Origin: Rhodococcus zopfii NBRC 100606 = JCM 9919
GTDB taxonomy: Bacteria; Actinomycetota; Actinomycetes; Mycobacteriales; Mycobacteriaceae
NCBI RefSeq assembly: GCF_001895025.1
Contig: NZ_BCXI01000017.1
Coordinates: 1 to 64,000, forward strand
Direction: 5' to 3'
Length of the DNA stretch: 64,000 bases
Shown: piece after piece, positions 34,787 through 44,467 of the stretch
How positions within the stretch are numbered: the first letter of the stretch is position 1
Layout: every line of letters starts with the position of its first letter
Translations under genes and position numbers: made by a program
The notes under the pieces: model-generated
Databases searched by the model: none
The model's input: the letters and a program-made list of their open reading frames with translations, nothing else
Told to the model about the DNA's origin: nothing

Positions 34787-36022
34787 GTGCTGATCCAGTA
34801 CGCGGGGGAGCGCACGGCCCGGTGGCGCCGCTGGACGCTGTTGGGACCGGCGTTCGTCGCCTCGATCGCCTACGTCGATCCGGGCAACGTGGCCTCCAAC
34901 GTCAGTGCCGGCGCCCAGTTCGGGTATCTGCTGGTGTGGGTGGTCGTCGCGGCCAACGCCATGGCTGCCCTGGTGCAGTACCTGTCGGCCAAGCTCGGGC
35001 TGGTCACCGGCATGTCGCTGCCCGAGGCCCTGCGCGAGCGGATGCCCCGCGCGGGGCGGTTGGCGTACTGGGGACAGGCGGAGCTGGTGGCGATGGCCAC
35101 CGACCTGGCCGAGGTGATCGGCGGCGCAATCGCGCTCAACCTGTTGTTCGGTCTGCCGCTGCTGACCGGGGCGGTGCTCACCGGTGCGGTGTCGCTGGTC
35201 CTGCTGCTGGTGCAGGACACCCGCGGCCAGCGCAGTTTCGAGCGAGTGATCACCGGCCTGCTGCTGGTGATCGCGTTCGGTTTCGTCACCAGCGTCGTCG
35301 TCGCCCCCCCACCGGGCCAGGCGGTGGCCGACGGGCTGGTGCCGCGTTTCGACGGGGCCGAGTCGATCCTGCTGGCCGCGGCGATGCTCGGCGCGACGGT
35401 GATGCCGCATGCGGTGTATCTGCACTCGGGTTTGGCCCGGGATCGGCACGGCCATCCTCAACCCGGCCCCCGGCGCACGCTGTTGCTCAAGGTCACCCGC
35501 TGGGATGTCGGGCTGGCCATGGTGGTGGCGGGTACGGTGAATCTGGCCATGTTGCTCATGGCGGCGACCACCCTGCAGGGTCGGGACGGAGTCGATTCGA
35601 TCGACGGGGCGCATACGGCAGTGGGCCAGGAACTGGGCCCGACGGTGGCGTTGCTGTTCGCGCTGGGGTTGTTGGCCTCCGGGTTCGCCTCCACCTCGGT
35701 CGGCGCCTACGCCGGGGCGCTGATCATGGACGGTCTGTTGCGGCGCCGGATCCCGCTGCTGGCGCGGCGGCTGATCACCCTGGTGCCGGCGCTGGCGGTG
35801 GTCGCGCTCGGCACCGATCCGAGCCGGGCGCTGGTGCTCTCGCAGGTGGTGCTCTCGTTCGGGATTCCGTTCGCGTTGATCCCGCTGGTGCGGCTGACCA
35901 GCGATCGGGCGCTGATGGGCGCCGACGCCAACCATCGCGTCACCACCGCGCTGGCCTGGGCGATCGCCGCAACCATCACCGCCCTGAACTTGGTGCTGAT
36001 CTATCTGACGGTGCGGGCCTGA
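34787..36022 (+). CDS. mntH: NRAMP-family divalent metal importer
   Basis: 411 aa, 11 helices, GAGGAGG before a GTG start. The transport-site motifs are DPGNVASNVSAG in TM1 (Asp, Asn) and ATVMPHAVYLHSG in TM6 (Met, Pro, His). Imports Mn(II) or Fe(II) with protons. Its position inside a copper-responsive region, but with its own palindrome, suggests control by manganese or iron status. Import of Mn during copper stress would fit replacement of damaged iron enzymes. Confidence 0.9.
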   Translation: MLIQYAGERTARWRRWTLLGPAFVASIAYVDPGNVASNVSAGAQFGYLLVWVVVAANAMAALVQYLSAKLGLVTGMSLPEALRERMPRAGRLAYWGQAELVAMATDLAEVIGGAIALNLLFGLPLLTGAVLTGAVSLVLLLVQDTRGQRSFERVITGLLLVIAFGFVTSVVVAPPPGQAVADGLVPRFDGAESILLAAAMLGATVMPHAVYLHSGLARDRHGHPQPGPRRTLLLKVTRWDVGLAMVVAGTVNLAMLLMAATTLQGRDGVDSIDGAHTAVGQELGPTVALLFALGLLASGFASTSVGAYAGALIMDGLLRRRIPLLARRLITLVPALAVVALGTDPSRALVLSQVVLSFGIPFALIPLVRLTSDRALMGADANHRVTTALAWAIAATITALNLVLIYLTVRA

Positions 36023-36042
36023 CGCACGGACGCCCACCCGCG

Positions 36043-36315
36043 TCACCGTCGGTGGGGCCGATGCCCGCGCCGGGTGTCGACCGCGACGATCTCGTCGTGG
36101 ACCCGGCGACGCAGCCCGCGCAGCGCCACCATCGCCACCGCCATTCCGGCGAGCAGACCCACGATCCACGCCCCAGTCTGTGAGACCGTGAGGCCGAACA
36201 GGCGCACACCCAGAACGGCGGCGCCGGCACACGCGGCGACGACGGCCAGGCGGGCGAGAGTATAGACCACGACCAGTCGGGTCAGTTGCATCATCGACGG
36301 CTCCGTCCAGCTCAC
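36043..36315 (-). CDS. DUF4229-like small membrane protein
   Basis: 90 aa with two helices (LTRLVVVYTLARLAVVAACA and TGAWIVGLLAGMAVAMVALR) and a basic tail, matching the DUF4229 outline found next to cytochrome c maturation genes in actinobacteria. Start either at the first ATG or at MMQLTRL, seven codons later. Function unknown. Confidence 0.65.
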   Translation of the reverse strand: MSWTEPSMMQLTRLVVVYTLARLAVVAACAGAAVLGVRLFGLTVSQTGAWIVGLLAGMAVAMVALRGLRRRVHDEIVAVDTRRGHRPHRR

Positions 36316-36371
36316 GGGCCCGCCTCGTCCGGTACCGTCGGTGCGTCACCGCTCGCACCGCAGGGGCAGGG

Positions 36372-37103
36372 TCAGTTCATCGGCAGGGGCGCAGCGCCCC
36401 GGGCGGTCAGCAGTTGCGTCATGGTTGCCGCCTCGGCTTCCTGGGTCTCGGTGATCTGCTGCGCCAGCGCGGCCACCGCCGCCTCGGCGGCGGCGGCCCC
36501 GGCGTAACGGGCCATCGGCAGACCGCCCTGGTGATGGCGCAGCAGCAACTGCAGGTACAGCGTGTCGAAGGTCGGACCGGTGGTGCGGCGCAGGGTGCCG
36601 AGTTCGGCGGTGGTGGCCATGCCGGGCATCCGGGACCCGGTCGGCGTCGGTGCCACGGACATCGTGGCGTGCCCGTCCATCCCCGGCATCGACTCGGGTG
36701 CGCCGGTGGCGCCGCGCATCCAGCGCATCGGCTCCCCGGTGGGCAGCTGCGACCGGTTCCACAGTGTCAGCCAACCCTGCATGGTGCCGAGCTGACTCTG
36801 CTGGGTGGTGATCACGTCGTAGGCCAGGGTGCGCACCGCCGGATCGGTGGAGTTGGTCAACGCCATCGCCGACATCTCCACGGCCTGGCTGTGATGGATC
36901 GACATGTCCTGGGCGAAGCCCACGTCGATCGAGCCCTCGCCGGGCGGGGCCGGTGGGCCCGCGACCAGCAGGGTGCCGCCGATGCCCAGCACCAGCCCCC
37001 CGAGCAGTGCCAGCACCGCCACCACCGTCGGGACCCGCCGGGGGCGGCGTCCGTCGGAAGCCGGCTCGACGGCCGGCTCGGCACCGAGATCGCGCTCAAC
37101 CAT
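36372..37103 (-). CDS. DUF305 (CopM-like) metal-binding protein
   Basis: 243 aa; the ATG overlaps the stop of the DUF3105 gene (ATGA). One N-terminal anchor helix (VPTVVAVLALLGGLVLGIGG) precedes the DUF305 ferritin-like bundle with paired motifs DMSIHHSQAVEMSAMA and LLLRHHQGGLPMARY. A Met/His-rich middle (MPGMDGHATMSV, RMPGM) and Met-rich tail are also present. DUF305 proteins such as CopM bind copper in the periplasm. Second gene of the operon behind operator 5. Confidence 0.87.
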   Translation of the reverse strand: MVERDLGAEPAVEPASDGRRPRRVPTVVAVLALLGGLVLGIGGTLLVAGPPAPPGEGSIDVGFAQDMSIHHSQAVEMSAMALTNSTDPAVRTLAYDVITTQQSQLGTMQGWLTLWNRSQLPTGEPMRWMRGATGAPESMPGMDGHATMSVAPTPTGSRMPGMATTAELGTLRRTTGPTFDTLYLQLLLRHHQGGLPMARYAGAAAAEAAVAALAQQITETQEAEAATMTQLLTARGAAPLPMN

Positions 37104-37891
37104 CACCGGGGTGCGGTGGGCATCGGCGCGGCGGGCGCGGACTGCGGATCGGCGGTCATCGGCACCGCATCCGGCCCCGGCGGCGAGGGGTCGAACGGCG
37201 GCGGGGCGCTCGGATCGAACCCGCCCGGCACGGTCGAACACGTCGCCCCCGCTTCCGGATGGGTGTTGGGATTGCGGCGCAGCGCGGCGACGAACTGACC
37301 GAGCCGGTCGTCCTCGACGTCGTCGAGGGCAAGCCGGTGGCCCCACGACTGCACCGAGAGCGGCGAGGACAGACCCGGATACGGCGAGAGCAGCATGTAG
37401 GGCTGGCCGTCGACCCGCGCGGTCAGCGTGGCCACCTCGTCTCCGGCCACCCTGTCGGGATCGTAGGTGATCCACACCGCGCCGTGTTCGAGCGAGTGCA
37501 CCGCGTTTTCGGTGCGGATCGGCGCGGGATAGACCGTGCCGGTGCAGGTGGCCCAGTACTGGTCGTGCGGGCCTCCCATCGGCGGAGTCCGGTCGTAGGC
37601 CACCCGCTGCGGGGCCTGCACGTGCGTGCCGGCCGGGTAGTCGGCCTTCTCCATCCCAGCGATCGCGGTGGACGGGTCGGGGTTGTCCGCGTTCGGGACG
37701 TACTTCTGTGTCTCGGCCCGTTCGGCGATTCTCGGTGCCAGGTTGTAGGCGATCAACCCGATCAAGGCCACGACCACCACGCCGGCGCCGATCATCGGCC
37801 ACGGCATGTGCCGCGCACCGGACAGGGTGACCGGTCGGGGCTTTCCCCGCGACTGCTTGCTTCGGGGTGCCCTACCTGTACCGCCCACCAC
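37103..37891 (-). CDS. DUF3105 membrane-anchored protein
   Basis: 262 aa; GTG start chosen because GAGGAAGG lies about 8 bases upstream and the operator would otherwise fall inside the gene. One helix (MIGAGVVVVALIGLIAYNLA) then the DUF3105 domain with PPMGGPHDQYWATCTGTVY, AVHSLEHGAVWITYDP and LALDDVEDDRLGQFV. His and Cys residues are conserved in the family, which is found next to DUF305 in many actinobacteria; metal binding is likely but unproven. Confidence 0.85.
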   Translation of the reverse strand: MVGGTGRAPRSKQSRGKPRPVTLSGARHMPWPMIGAGVVVVALIGLIAYNLAPRIAERAETQKYVPNADNPDPSTAIAGMEKADYPAGTHVQAPQRVAYDRTPPMGGPHDQYWATCTGTVYPAPIRTENAVHSLEHGAVWITYDPDRVAGDEVATLTARVDGQPYMLLSPYPGLSSPLSVQSWGHRLALDDVEDDRLGQFVAALRRNPNTHPEAGATCSTVPGGFDPSAPPPFDPSPPGPDAVPMTADPQSAPAAPMPTAPR

Positions 37892-37969
37892 GGACCCGCC
37901 TTCCTCACCGACACCGGTTCTGTGACGCTGTCGCCGCGATGCGCCGCGGTCACTTCCCGCCACAGTAAA

Positions 37970-37986
37970 TACTACGAATCTTAGTT
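37970..37986 (-). promoter_or_regulatory. BlaI-type operator 5
   Basis: TACTA-CGAATCT-TAGTT, 78 bp before the DUF3105-DUF305 operon. One mismatch in the right arm. Confidence 0.7.
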
Positions 37987-38062
37987 TTTGATGAGAACGT
38001 GCTCCCACCTCGCCCGTGAAGGACGCGGGTGGGGATGGCGGCGGGGGTGCGTCCGGTCCCGA

Positions 38063-38920
38063 TCAGGCCTTCGCGAGGGCGGTCTGCGGGACGCCGCGCT
38101 GGGCGAGCCACTCGCTCGGGTCCACCTTCGCTCCGGAGGGGTTCGTGGTTTCGAAGTGCAGGTGGGGGCCGGTGGATTGGCCCCGGTTGCCGACGGTGGC
38201 GATCTGCTCACCGGCCTGGACCCGCTGCCCGACGGTGACCAGCGTTTCGTTGATGTGCCCGTAGGTGCTGGTGGACCCGTCGTCGTGCCGGATCTGCACC
38301 CACAGGCCGAACCCGGAGGCCGGGCCGGAATCGATCACCGTGCCGGTCGAGGCGGCATAGACCGGGGTGCCGATGCTGTTGGCGATGTCCAGGCCGGCGT
38401 GGGTGGCGCCCCAACGGGGACCGAAGGACGAGGTCAAGGTGCCCGAGACCGGGGCGACCGCCAGCGGGGACGACGTCGCGACCGAGGAGGGAACAGCCGG
38501 CGTCGCCGGTACGGCCGAGATAGCAGTTTCGGTCGGTACGCCGACGGTCGGCGGAGCCGCCGGCGGGGCGGCCAGAGCGGAGGGCAGCCCCTCGGGCAGA
38601 CCCGGTACCGCAGCGAGCTGGTCGAGCGCCGCGCCGACCTCGGGCAGGTCCGCCAGCGCGGCGATCTCCGGTGGCAGGGCTACGGGCACGGGAGCGACGG
38701 CAGGCTGGGCCGCCGCCACCCCGGGGGCCGCGATCTGCGCTCCGGCGGTCATCAGGGCGCCGGTGGCTACCGCCGACGCCCACATCGCGGGACGGCCGGT
38801 CCCTGTCGGCTCCGCCCGATGCCGAGCGCCGCCGCGGCCCGTCGGTGCCACCCGAAAGATCACGCCGGCATCACGGTCCTGCCGATCCCTTCGGGAAGAT
38901 GCGCTGCGGTGTCGTGCCAC
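38063..38920 (-). CDS. Second M23 (LytM-type) peptidase
   Basis: 285 aa, GTG start with AAGGAC before it, N-terminus MARHRSASSRRD. One hydrophobic segment (MWASAVATGALMTAGAQIAA) is followed by a long Pro/Ala linker and an M23 domain with THAGLDIAN, YGHIN and GPHLHFE. Close to the peptidase at 26236-27162 in domain and N-terminus, so a duplicate within one regulon. Exported and probably active on peptidoglycan. Monocistronic behind operator 6. Confidence 0.87.
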   Translation of the reverse strand: MARHRSASSRRDRQDRDAGVIFRVAPTGRGGARHRAEPTGTGRPAMWASAVATGALMTAGAQIAAPGVAAAQPAVAPVPVALPPEIAALADLPEVGAALDQLAAVPGLPEGLPSALAAPPAAPPTVGVPTETAISAVPATPAVPSSVATSSPLAVAPVSGTLTSSFGPRWGATHAGLDIANSIGTPVYAASTGTVIDSGPASGFGLWVQIRHDDGSTSTYGHINETLVTVGQRVQAGEQIATVGNRGQSTGPHLHFETTNPSGAKVDPSEWLAQRGVPQTALAKA

Positions 38921-39009
38921 GTCCTTGCTCCTGACATGCTGTTTCGCGGTTGACCCGGGCCACCCGGATCAGTGAAGATAACGAAACGATATACGAACGG
39001 GCGAATAAA

Positions 39010-39026
39010 AACTACCCTGCTTAGTA
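39010..39026 (-). promoter_or_regulatory. BlaI-type operator 6
   Basis: AACTA-CCCTGCT-TAGTA, 90 bp before the M23 peptidase gene. Confidence 0.72.
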
Positions 39027-39423
39027 TTTAGAGGTCGCCGTGACCATGCCGTGGTGGCCGAAACGGTGCCACCGTGGCCGCGGCGGCGAGCGCCTCGGGA
39101 CCGCGCCGAGCCGGGTCGTCCAAGTCGGTTCCGTATTCAGCGGCAGGTCCGCGACGAGGATGTGGACAGGGAACATCGCACTGCGGTCGGTGACGGTGCC
39201 GTCGGCGGCGCTCACAGCACTGACGCCGCTGCCGGCCGCAACCACCGCGGCGCGGCCCGTGTTCGACGGCACGAACCCGGGGCCACGGCAACTGCCGGTC
39301 ATCTCGATGCGCCCGAAGGCGGCGTTGTGGGTGGGCACGTTGCCCGGCACCGCGGCCACGGTCACCGCCGGTGTCGTCGACTCTGGCTCGTGTGGACCGT
39401 CCACCGGCCCGAGTCGAGTCGGC
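39027..39423. other. Gene-free stretch
   Basis: About 400 bp with open frames but no ribosome site or recognisable protein. A minus-strand frame ending near 39021 gives valine/alanine-rich sequence without family features and was not accepted. Confidence 0.35.
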
Positions 39424-39665
39424 CTACGGGAAGGCGCCGAACGGCATCCGGGCCCGCCAGCGGCGGCTGAGCATCGCGGCGAGCGTCCCGAAGACACCGA
39501 CGGCAACCGCCTCGACGTAGACAGTGACCGACGGGCAGCAACGGCAGGAAAAACCCAGGCCGGCGCGATAGCCGTAGCCGAAGCCGACCCACCGTCACCG
39601 CAGCGGTGAGCAGCGCGATCGCGATCGGCGCCAGCCACCACCGGTGTCTGGTGGAAAGCCGGCAC
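39424..39665 (-). pseudogene. Frameshifted small membrane protein
   Basis: One frame reads HRWWLAPIAIALLTAAVTVG and RRPGFFLPLLPVGH, then another continues VYVEAVAVGVFGTLAAMLSR and ends RARMPFGAFP. Joined, this is a two-helix protein of about 80 residues of the kind that follows ccsB in actinobacteria. One frameshift near 39545 breaks it. Confidence 0.5.
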
Positions 39666-39839
39666 ACAACGCCCACCCCACTGGACGCGGCGCGCCCCCA
39701 GCGCCGCCAGGCCCGGGCCCGCGGCGCCACCGCGCAGGGACGGACGGCGCATCCACGTCCATCCGGCGCTCCTCGACAGCTGTTCTCCGACAGGCCCACA
39801 GGGTCGGCACAGCGTGCCCGGCCCGCGGGGTCCTGCGGA

Positions 39840-40799
39840 TCAGTTCAGGCCGGCGTAGGAGTGCAGTCCCGAGACCACCATGTTGATGATGAACAGGTTG
39901 AACAGCATCGCCACGAAACCGGCGATGTTGATCCACGCGGCGCGGGTCTCGCGCCAGCCGGCGGTGGCGCGGGCGTGCAGGTACGCGGCGTAGATCACCC
40001 AGGCGATGAACGAGACGGTCTCTTTCGGGTCCCAGCCCCAGAACCGGCCCCAGGCGGCTTCGGCCCAGATCGCCCCCAGAACGACGCCGGCGCCGAACAA
40101 CGGGAAGGCGAAGATCGTCGTGCGGTACGCGAGGCGATCGAGGGCGCGGGCGTCGGGCAGGCGCCGCATCACCCGGGTGAGCCGGGGTGTCGGGTGCTGC
40201 TCGGCCCGCACCGCCACCAGGAACAAGGCGCTGGCCACCCCGGCGACGAGAAACACCCCGCTCGAGACGGAGACCACCGACACATGGATCGGGAGCCAGA
40301 ACGACTGCAACGCCGGCACCACCGGGGCGGCGTCGGCGTAGAGCACGGTGCCGGCGACGAACAGCAGCACCAGCACCGGGAGCAGCGCGAACATCCACAC
40401 CACCCGCAGCGCCGGGCGGCGCAGCACGATCAGACCGGCGAGCACCCCGATCGCGCAGGTGACGGTGACGAACTCGTACATGTTGCCCCAGGGGAAGCGG
40501 GCGGTGGCCAGCCCGCGCAGCACCATCGACCCCACGTGCAGGACCCAGGCGACCACGAGCACGCTGATGCCCATCCGGCCGAGCCGGTCCGCTAGCTCAC
40601 GCCCGGTCGGCGCGCTCACCCGGCCGGGCCCGGTGGCTGCCGGGGGGACAGCTGCGATGGGGGCGAGGGCGGGGTCGGCACGGCGGGTGCGGACCGCGGC
40701 GAATTCGGCGACGAACAGCACCAGGGCCAACAGGTAGACGGCGAAGGCGGCCTCGAAGCTCAGGTCGGAGTAGCGAGCGAAGGTGTCGTCGATCGGCAT
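39840..40799 (-). CDS. ccsB: CcsB/CcsA-type cytochrome c haem handler
   Basis: 319 aa, eight helices, with the haem-handling WWD-type motif AAWGRFWGWDPKETVSFIAW near residue 245 and conserved histidines (LHVGSMVLRG, LPIHVSVVSVSSG). System II cytochrome c maturation: it works with ResB to move haem across the membrane and attach it to apocytochrome c. 4 bp after resB in a four-gene operon. Confidence 0.92.
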   Translation of the reverse strand: MPIDDTFARYSDLSFEAAFAVYLLALVLFVAEFAAVRTRRADPALAPIAAVPPAATGPGRVSAPTGRELADRLGRMGISVLVVAWVLHVGSMVLRGLATARFPWGNMYEFVTVTCAIGVLAGLIVLRRPALRVVWMFALLPVLVLLFVAGTVLYADAAPVVPALQSFWLPIHVSVVSVSSGVFLVAGVASALFLVAVRAEQHPTPRLTRVMRRLPDARALDRLAYRTTIFAFPLFGAGVVLGAIWAEAAWGRFWGWDPKETVSFIAWVIYAAYLHARATAGWRETRAAWINIAGFVAMLFNLFIINMVVSGLHSYAGLN

Positions 40800-40803
40800 G
40801 GCT

Positions 40804-42429
40804 CTAGCGGTCCTCTTTCGCAGCAGGCGATGCCCCGGGGTCCAGGCGTCGGCAGATGTCGGTGAACTCCGGCCCCCAGCCGGCGTGGTCGGTGCGGGCC
40901 AGACCGCCGAGTTCGACGGCGGTACCGCCCCCGGCGGGGCGCAGCCGCACCCAGATCCGGCGGCGTTTGATCACCAGTGAGGCCACCAACCCGCCCATCA
41001 TGGTGATCGCGAACACCAGCACCCAGTTTTGGGCAGGGTCGTGGGAGACCTGCAGATAGGCGAATTCCTCGGCGCCGTCGAACCGGACGGTGGTGCCGTC
41101 GGCGAGGGTGGTGTGTTCTCCGGGTCGCAGGTTGACCCGGGCCTGTTTGACCAGTCGGCCTTGGTTGATCATCTCGGCATTGAGCGAAAAGATCGACTGG
41201 GGAATGCCGGTGTCGAGCCCGGTATCGCCTTTGTAGATGTCGACGGCCACCGCAGGATCGCGCAGGTCGGGGAACACCGAAGTGAGCAAGGTGCCGTTGA
41301 AGGCTGCCGTGGGAGCGAACAATCCTTCGATTGCGATCTGGTTGCGGCGACGCTCGTCCGGATCCGGATAGGTGCCGCCGGGCGGATCGAACCGCATGGC
41401 CCCGCTGCTGAGGAACGTGGTGGCATCCTCGGGGGCGAACTGCAGTGTCTCGGTGCGTTGTTGCCCGTCGGGGAAGGTCACGGTGAACCGGGGGGCGTAA
41501 CCGTGACCGGTGAGATACACCCGTTCGTCGCCCAGACGCAGCGGCTCGTTGACCCGCACTTGGTACCGCTGCCAGCGGTCGGTGCCGATGTCCGTGCCGG
41601 TCTGGTAGGACAGCGTGGAGGTAAACATTTCGGCTTGCCCGTTGTCGAGGTAGTCGGCAGAAAAATCCTCGACCTTGAGGCAGAACGGATCGAGTCCGGT
41701 GCCGTCGGTGGCGGCTCCGGCGCGGAACGAGTCGTACACCGCCGGGGAGGTGTTGCACAATCCCGGCCCGCCGTCGGCGATGACGATCACCGACCCCTCG
41801 TAGCCGAACAGCCGACCGGTGGCCACCGCCACCAGCAGCCCGACCAGCGAGAAGTGGAAGACCAGGTTGCCGGCTTCGCGCAGATACCCCTTTTCCGCGG
41901 ACACCGCCTGTACCGGGCCGGGCTCGGTCCAGGTGGTCATACGCCAGCCTCGCAGCAGGTCGAGGACTCGGTCGAGGGCCTGGTCGGTGGGCTCGGGAAG
42001 CAACCCCTGATGATGGTGCGGCAGGCGCGAGAGATTGCGCGGGACCGGCACCGGGGCGCTGCGCACAGCGCGCAGATGCTCACGCAGCCGGGGAATCAGA
42101 CAGCCCACGAGCGAGACCATCAACAGCACATAGACGGCGGTGAACCAGAAGCTGGCGAACACGTCGAACAACTCGAGCCGATCGAAGATCGGGCCGAGAA
42201 TCGGCCGGGCGGTGATGTACTCGTCGACCTTGCCGGCGTTGAGGCTGCGTTGCGGCAGCAGCGCCCCGGGGACCGCGGCCAGGGCGAGCAGGAACAGTAG
42301 CACCAGGGCGGTGCGCATCGAAGTGAGCTGACGCCACAGGTTGCGTGCAGTGGCGACAGCTCGGCGCAGCGGTGATGGTTCCGGCGGCGGTGATGGCTTC
42401 GAGGCCGGAGCGCGGTCGGTGACGGTCAT
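40804..42429 (-). CDS. resB: ResB cytochrome c biogenesis protein
   Basis: 541 aa. Three N-terminal helices ([60 protein letters not shown]), a large extracytoplasmic domain and a last helix ([19 protein letters not shown]). The ATG overlaps the ccdA stop (ATGA). System II partner of CcsB for haem attachment. Confidence 0.92.
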   Translation of the reverse strand: MTVTDRAPASKPSPPPEPSPLRRAVATARNLWRQLTSMRTALVLLFLLALAAVPGALLPQRSLNAGKVDEYITARPILGPIFDRLELFDVFASFWFTAVYVLLMVSLVGCLIPRLREHLRAVRSAPVPVPRNLSRLPHHHQGLLPEPTDQALDRVLDLLRGWRMTTWTEPGPVQAVSAEKGYLREAGNLVFHFSLVGLLVAVATGRLFGYEGSVIVIADGGPGLCNTSPAVYDSFRAGAATDGTGLDPFCLKVEDFSADYLDNGQAEMFTSTLSYQTGTDIGTDRWQRYQVRVNEPLRLGDERVYLTGHGYAPRFTVTFPDGQQRTETLQFAPEDATTFLSSGAMRFDPPGGTYPDPDERRRNQIAIEGLFAPTAAFNGTLLTSVFPDLRDPAVAVDIYKGDTGLDTGIPQSIFSLNAEMINQGRLVKQARVNLRPGEHTTLADGTTVRFDGAEEFAYLQVSHDPAQNWVLVFAITMMGGLVASLVIKRRRIWVRLRPAGGGTAVELGGLARTDHAGWGPEFTDICRRLDPGASPAAKEDR

Positions 42430-43244
42430 ATCGGCAGCACCGTCCCGGTGACGAACTCGTCGCGGATCCACGCGATGAAGACCTCCCAGACTCCGGTCAC
42501 CAGCGCGGTTCCCACTGCCAGGAGCAGCACGCCGCCGACGATCTGGATGTGACGGGAGTGTCGGCGCAGCCACCCGACTCCGCGCAGGGCCGAGGTGGAT
42601 CCGAAGGCCAGGGCCACGAACGGCAGGCCCAACCCGAGGCAATAGGCGACGATCAGCACCACCCCGCGGGCGGCGGTGGTGCCTTCGGTACCCGCGGCCA
42701 CGGACAGCACCCCGGCCAGCGTCGGTCCCAGGCACGGGGTCCATCCCAGCGCGAACACCCCGCCCAACAGCGGGGCGCCGGCGAGGGAGGAGATGCGCCG
42801 GGGCGCGAAGCGGGTGTCCTTCTGCAAGACCGGGATCAGCCCGAGAAACGCCAGGGCCATGACGATGGTGACCACTCCGCCGAGGCGTTGGAGCAGCTCC
42901 TGATTGAGCCGCAACGCCCCGATCACCCCGAACACCGAGACCGTGGCCAGCACGAACACCACGGTGAATCCTGCGACGAACAATGCCGCGGCTCCGGTGA
43001 CCCGCCACCGTCCTGGAGCGTGTACCCCGGCGGTGCGTACCTCGGCGGTGAGCGGTGGAGCGTCGGCACCGGAGACGCCGGCCAGATACGACAGGTAGCC
43101 CGGCACCAAGGGCACCACACACGGGGAGGCGAAGGAGATCAGTCCGGCCAGTAAACAGGCGCCCACCGCCAAGAGCAGCGGCCCGGTCGCGGCTGCCGTC
43201 TGGAAACTCGAGCCGACTCCTTGCGCGAGCACGGTCACCGTCAC
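42426..43244 (-). CDS. ccdA: CcdA thiol-reductant transporter
   Basis: 272 aa, six to seven helices, with the redox cysteines in [19 protein letters not shown] (TM1) and [18 protein letters not shown] (TM4). Carries reducing power from cytoplasmic thioredoxin to extracytoplasmic ResA. The ATG overlaps the ResA stop region. Confidence 0.92.
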   Translation of the reverse strand: MTVTVLAQGVGSSFQTAAATGPLLLAVGACLLAGLISFASPCVVPLVPGYLSYLAGVSGADAPPLTAEVRTAGVHAPGRWRVTGAAALFVAGFTVVFVLATVSVFGVIGALRLNQELLQRLGGVVTIVMALAFLGLIPVLQKDTRFAPRRISSLAGAPLLGGVFALGWTPCLGPTLAGVLSVAAGTEGTTAARGVVLIVAYCLGLGLPFVALAFGSTSALRGVGWLRRHSRHIQIVGGVLLLAVGTALVTGVWEVFIAWIRDEFVTGTVLPI

Positions 43245-43960
43245 TGTTCGGCCGCCACTCGTTCGACGACCGGTTGCAAATCCTCGGTCAGCAGAGCCCG
43301 CAGAAACACCGCCGCGACGCGGTGCCGCCGGTCGAGGACGAGTGTGGACGGGATGACGCTGGTGGGAAAGGCGCCACCGAGGGCGGTCAGGGTGCGCATC
43401 GGTGGGTCGTAGATCGACGGGTAGGAGACATTGTTGTCGATGACGAAGTCTTGGGCCTTGTCGCGCTGGGGGTCGCGGACGTTAATGCCGAGAAACTGCA
43501 CCCCCAGCGCCCGAGTGGCCTCGTAGGCGCGTTCGAGGTCGTCGGCCTCGCTGCGGCACGGGGCGCACCACTGACCCCACAGGTTGAGCACGACCACCTG
43601 TCCGGCGTAGTCGGCCAGGTCGACCGTGGCCCCGTCGGTCATCAGATCCGGGCCGGCCAGCGCCCCCAGTTGTCCGCGCTCGGCCGGCGGATCGTAGAAG
43701 ATGTCGGTCTGGCCGCCGGGAGCGACGAAGTCGAAGGTGCCGCCCTGGGCGACGGCGTCGGTGCCGGTGCCGCAGGCGCCGACCCCCAGTACCGCCACAA
43801 GAGCCAGCACCAGCACCTGCCACGATCGTCGACGAGGCGCTCGCTGTACCGGCGGCCTCACCCGAACCCGGCCGCCGCGCAACGCATCGGCTGGCCGGTC
43901 CGCGGACGTGGCTGCGCACACGAGGCCGGCAGCCGACTCCGTGTGCTGCCCCGTTCTCAC
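43241..43960 (-). CDS. resA: ResA/TlpA-like thiol-disulfide lipoprotein
   Basis: 239 aa from a GTG preceded by GGACGGGA; longer starts exist but run toward the operator. Anchor [17 protein letters not shown] contains a lipobox, so the protein is lipidated. The thioredoxin domain has WCAPC in [19 protein letters not shown] and a cis-Pro segment [14 protein letters not shown]. Reduces the haem-binding cysteines of apocytochrome c. First gene of the resA-ccdA-resB-ccsB operon behind operator 7. Confidence 0.88.
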   Translation of the reverse strand: MRTGQHTESAAGLVCAATSADRPADALRGGRVRVRPPVQRAPRRRSWQVLVLALVAVLGVGACGTGTDAVAQGGTFDFVAPGGQTDIFYDPPAERGQLGALAGPDLMTDGATVDLADYAGQVVVLNLWGQWCAPCRSEADDLERAYEATRALGVQFLGINVRDPQRDKAQDFVIDNNVSYPSIYDPPMRTLTALGGAFPTSVIPSTLVLDRRHRVAAVFLRALLTEDLQPVVERVAAEQ

Positions 43961-44150
43961 CGACGGTCCCGTCCGCCGGTCGATCCCGAGGGGGCACTGC
44001 GCTGTCGTGTCGGCGGCTCGAGGTGCGTCGTGATCACGGCGTCGTCTTCCTGTCACGGCCCACATCGCCCTGCACACGCAGGGTCGCGGAACGCAATCGA
44101 CCCTGCGATCCGGGGACGTGTGGACCTTCGGTGTTGTCGTCCGGCCCAAA

Positions 44151-44167
44151 TACTACTTCACATAGTA
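44151..44167 (-). promoter_or_regulatory. BlaI-type operator 7
   Basis: AAATACTA-CTTCACA-TAGTATTT: 8-bp arms, about 190 bp before the chosen resA start. It places the cytochrome c maturation operon in the same regulon. Confidence 0.8.
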
Positions 44168-44325
44168 TTTATGTCGAGCAATGGGTCGGCGGCACATCCA
44201 TCACGGCGTACGTCCCGGGCCTCCAGCGTCGATGTCCGCGCCGCGGGCGAAGGGTGCTGGCCCCTGCCACCGATGGAAACCCCCAGCTCACCGCACTGAC
44301 ATCCCGGCGGGACTCTCTCCGCGGC

Positions 44326-44467
44326 CACTGACATTCTCGTGACGAGAGCCCCTGACATGCACTGACGAATCCCCAGGTCGCAACCACTGAAATTCTCGTG
44401 CAGAGTCTCACTTGCCTCGGATGCTGGACAAAGCCTCAGGTCCGATGGCACAGGACAAGAACCTACA
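44326..44467 (+). repeat. End of an older related transposon
   Basis: The stretch closes with AGAACCTACA, the inverse of the Tn7-like element's TGTAGGTTCT end. It contains two copies of CACTGAMATTCTCGTG (44326-44341 and 44385-44400) spaced 59 bp, resembling transposase-binding sites. Interpreted as the right end of another element of the same family whose body is not seen here. Confidence 0.55.

Noticed and set aside
39021-39420. Minus-strand frame ending near operator 6
   Set aside because: No ribosome site, no family features and it would read into the operator; treated as non-coding.
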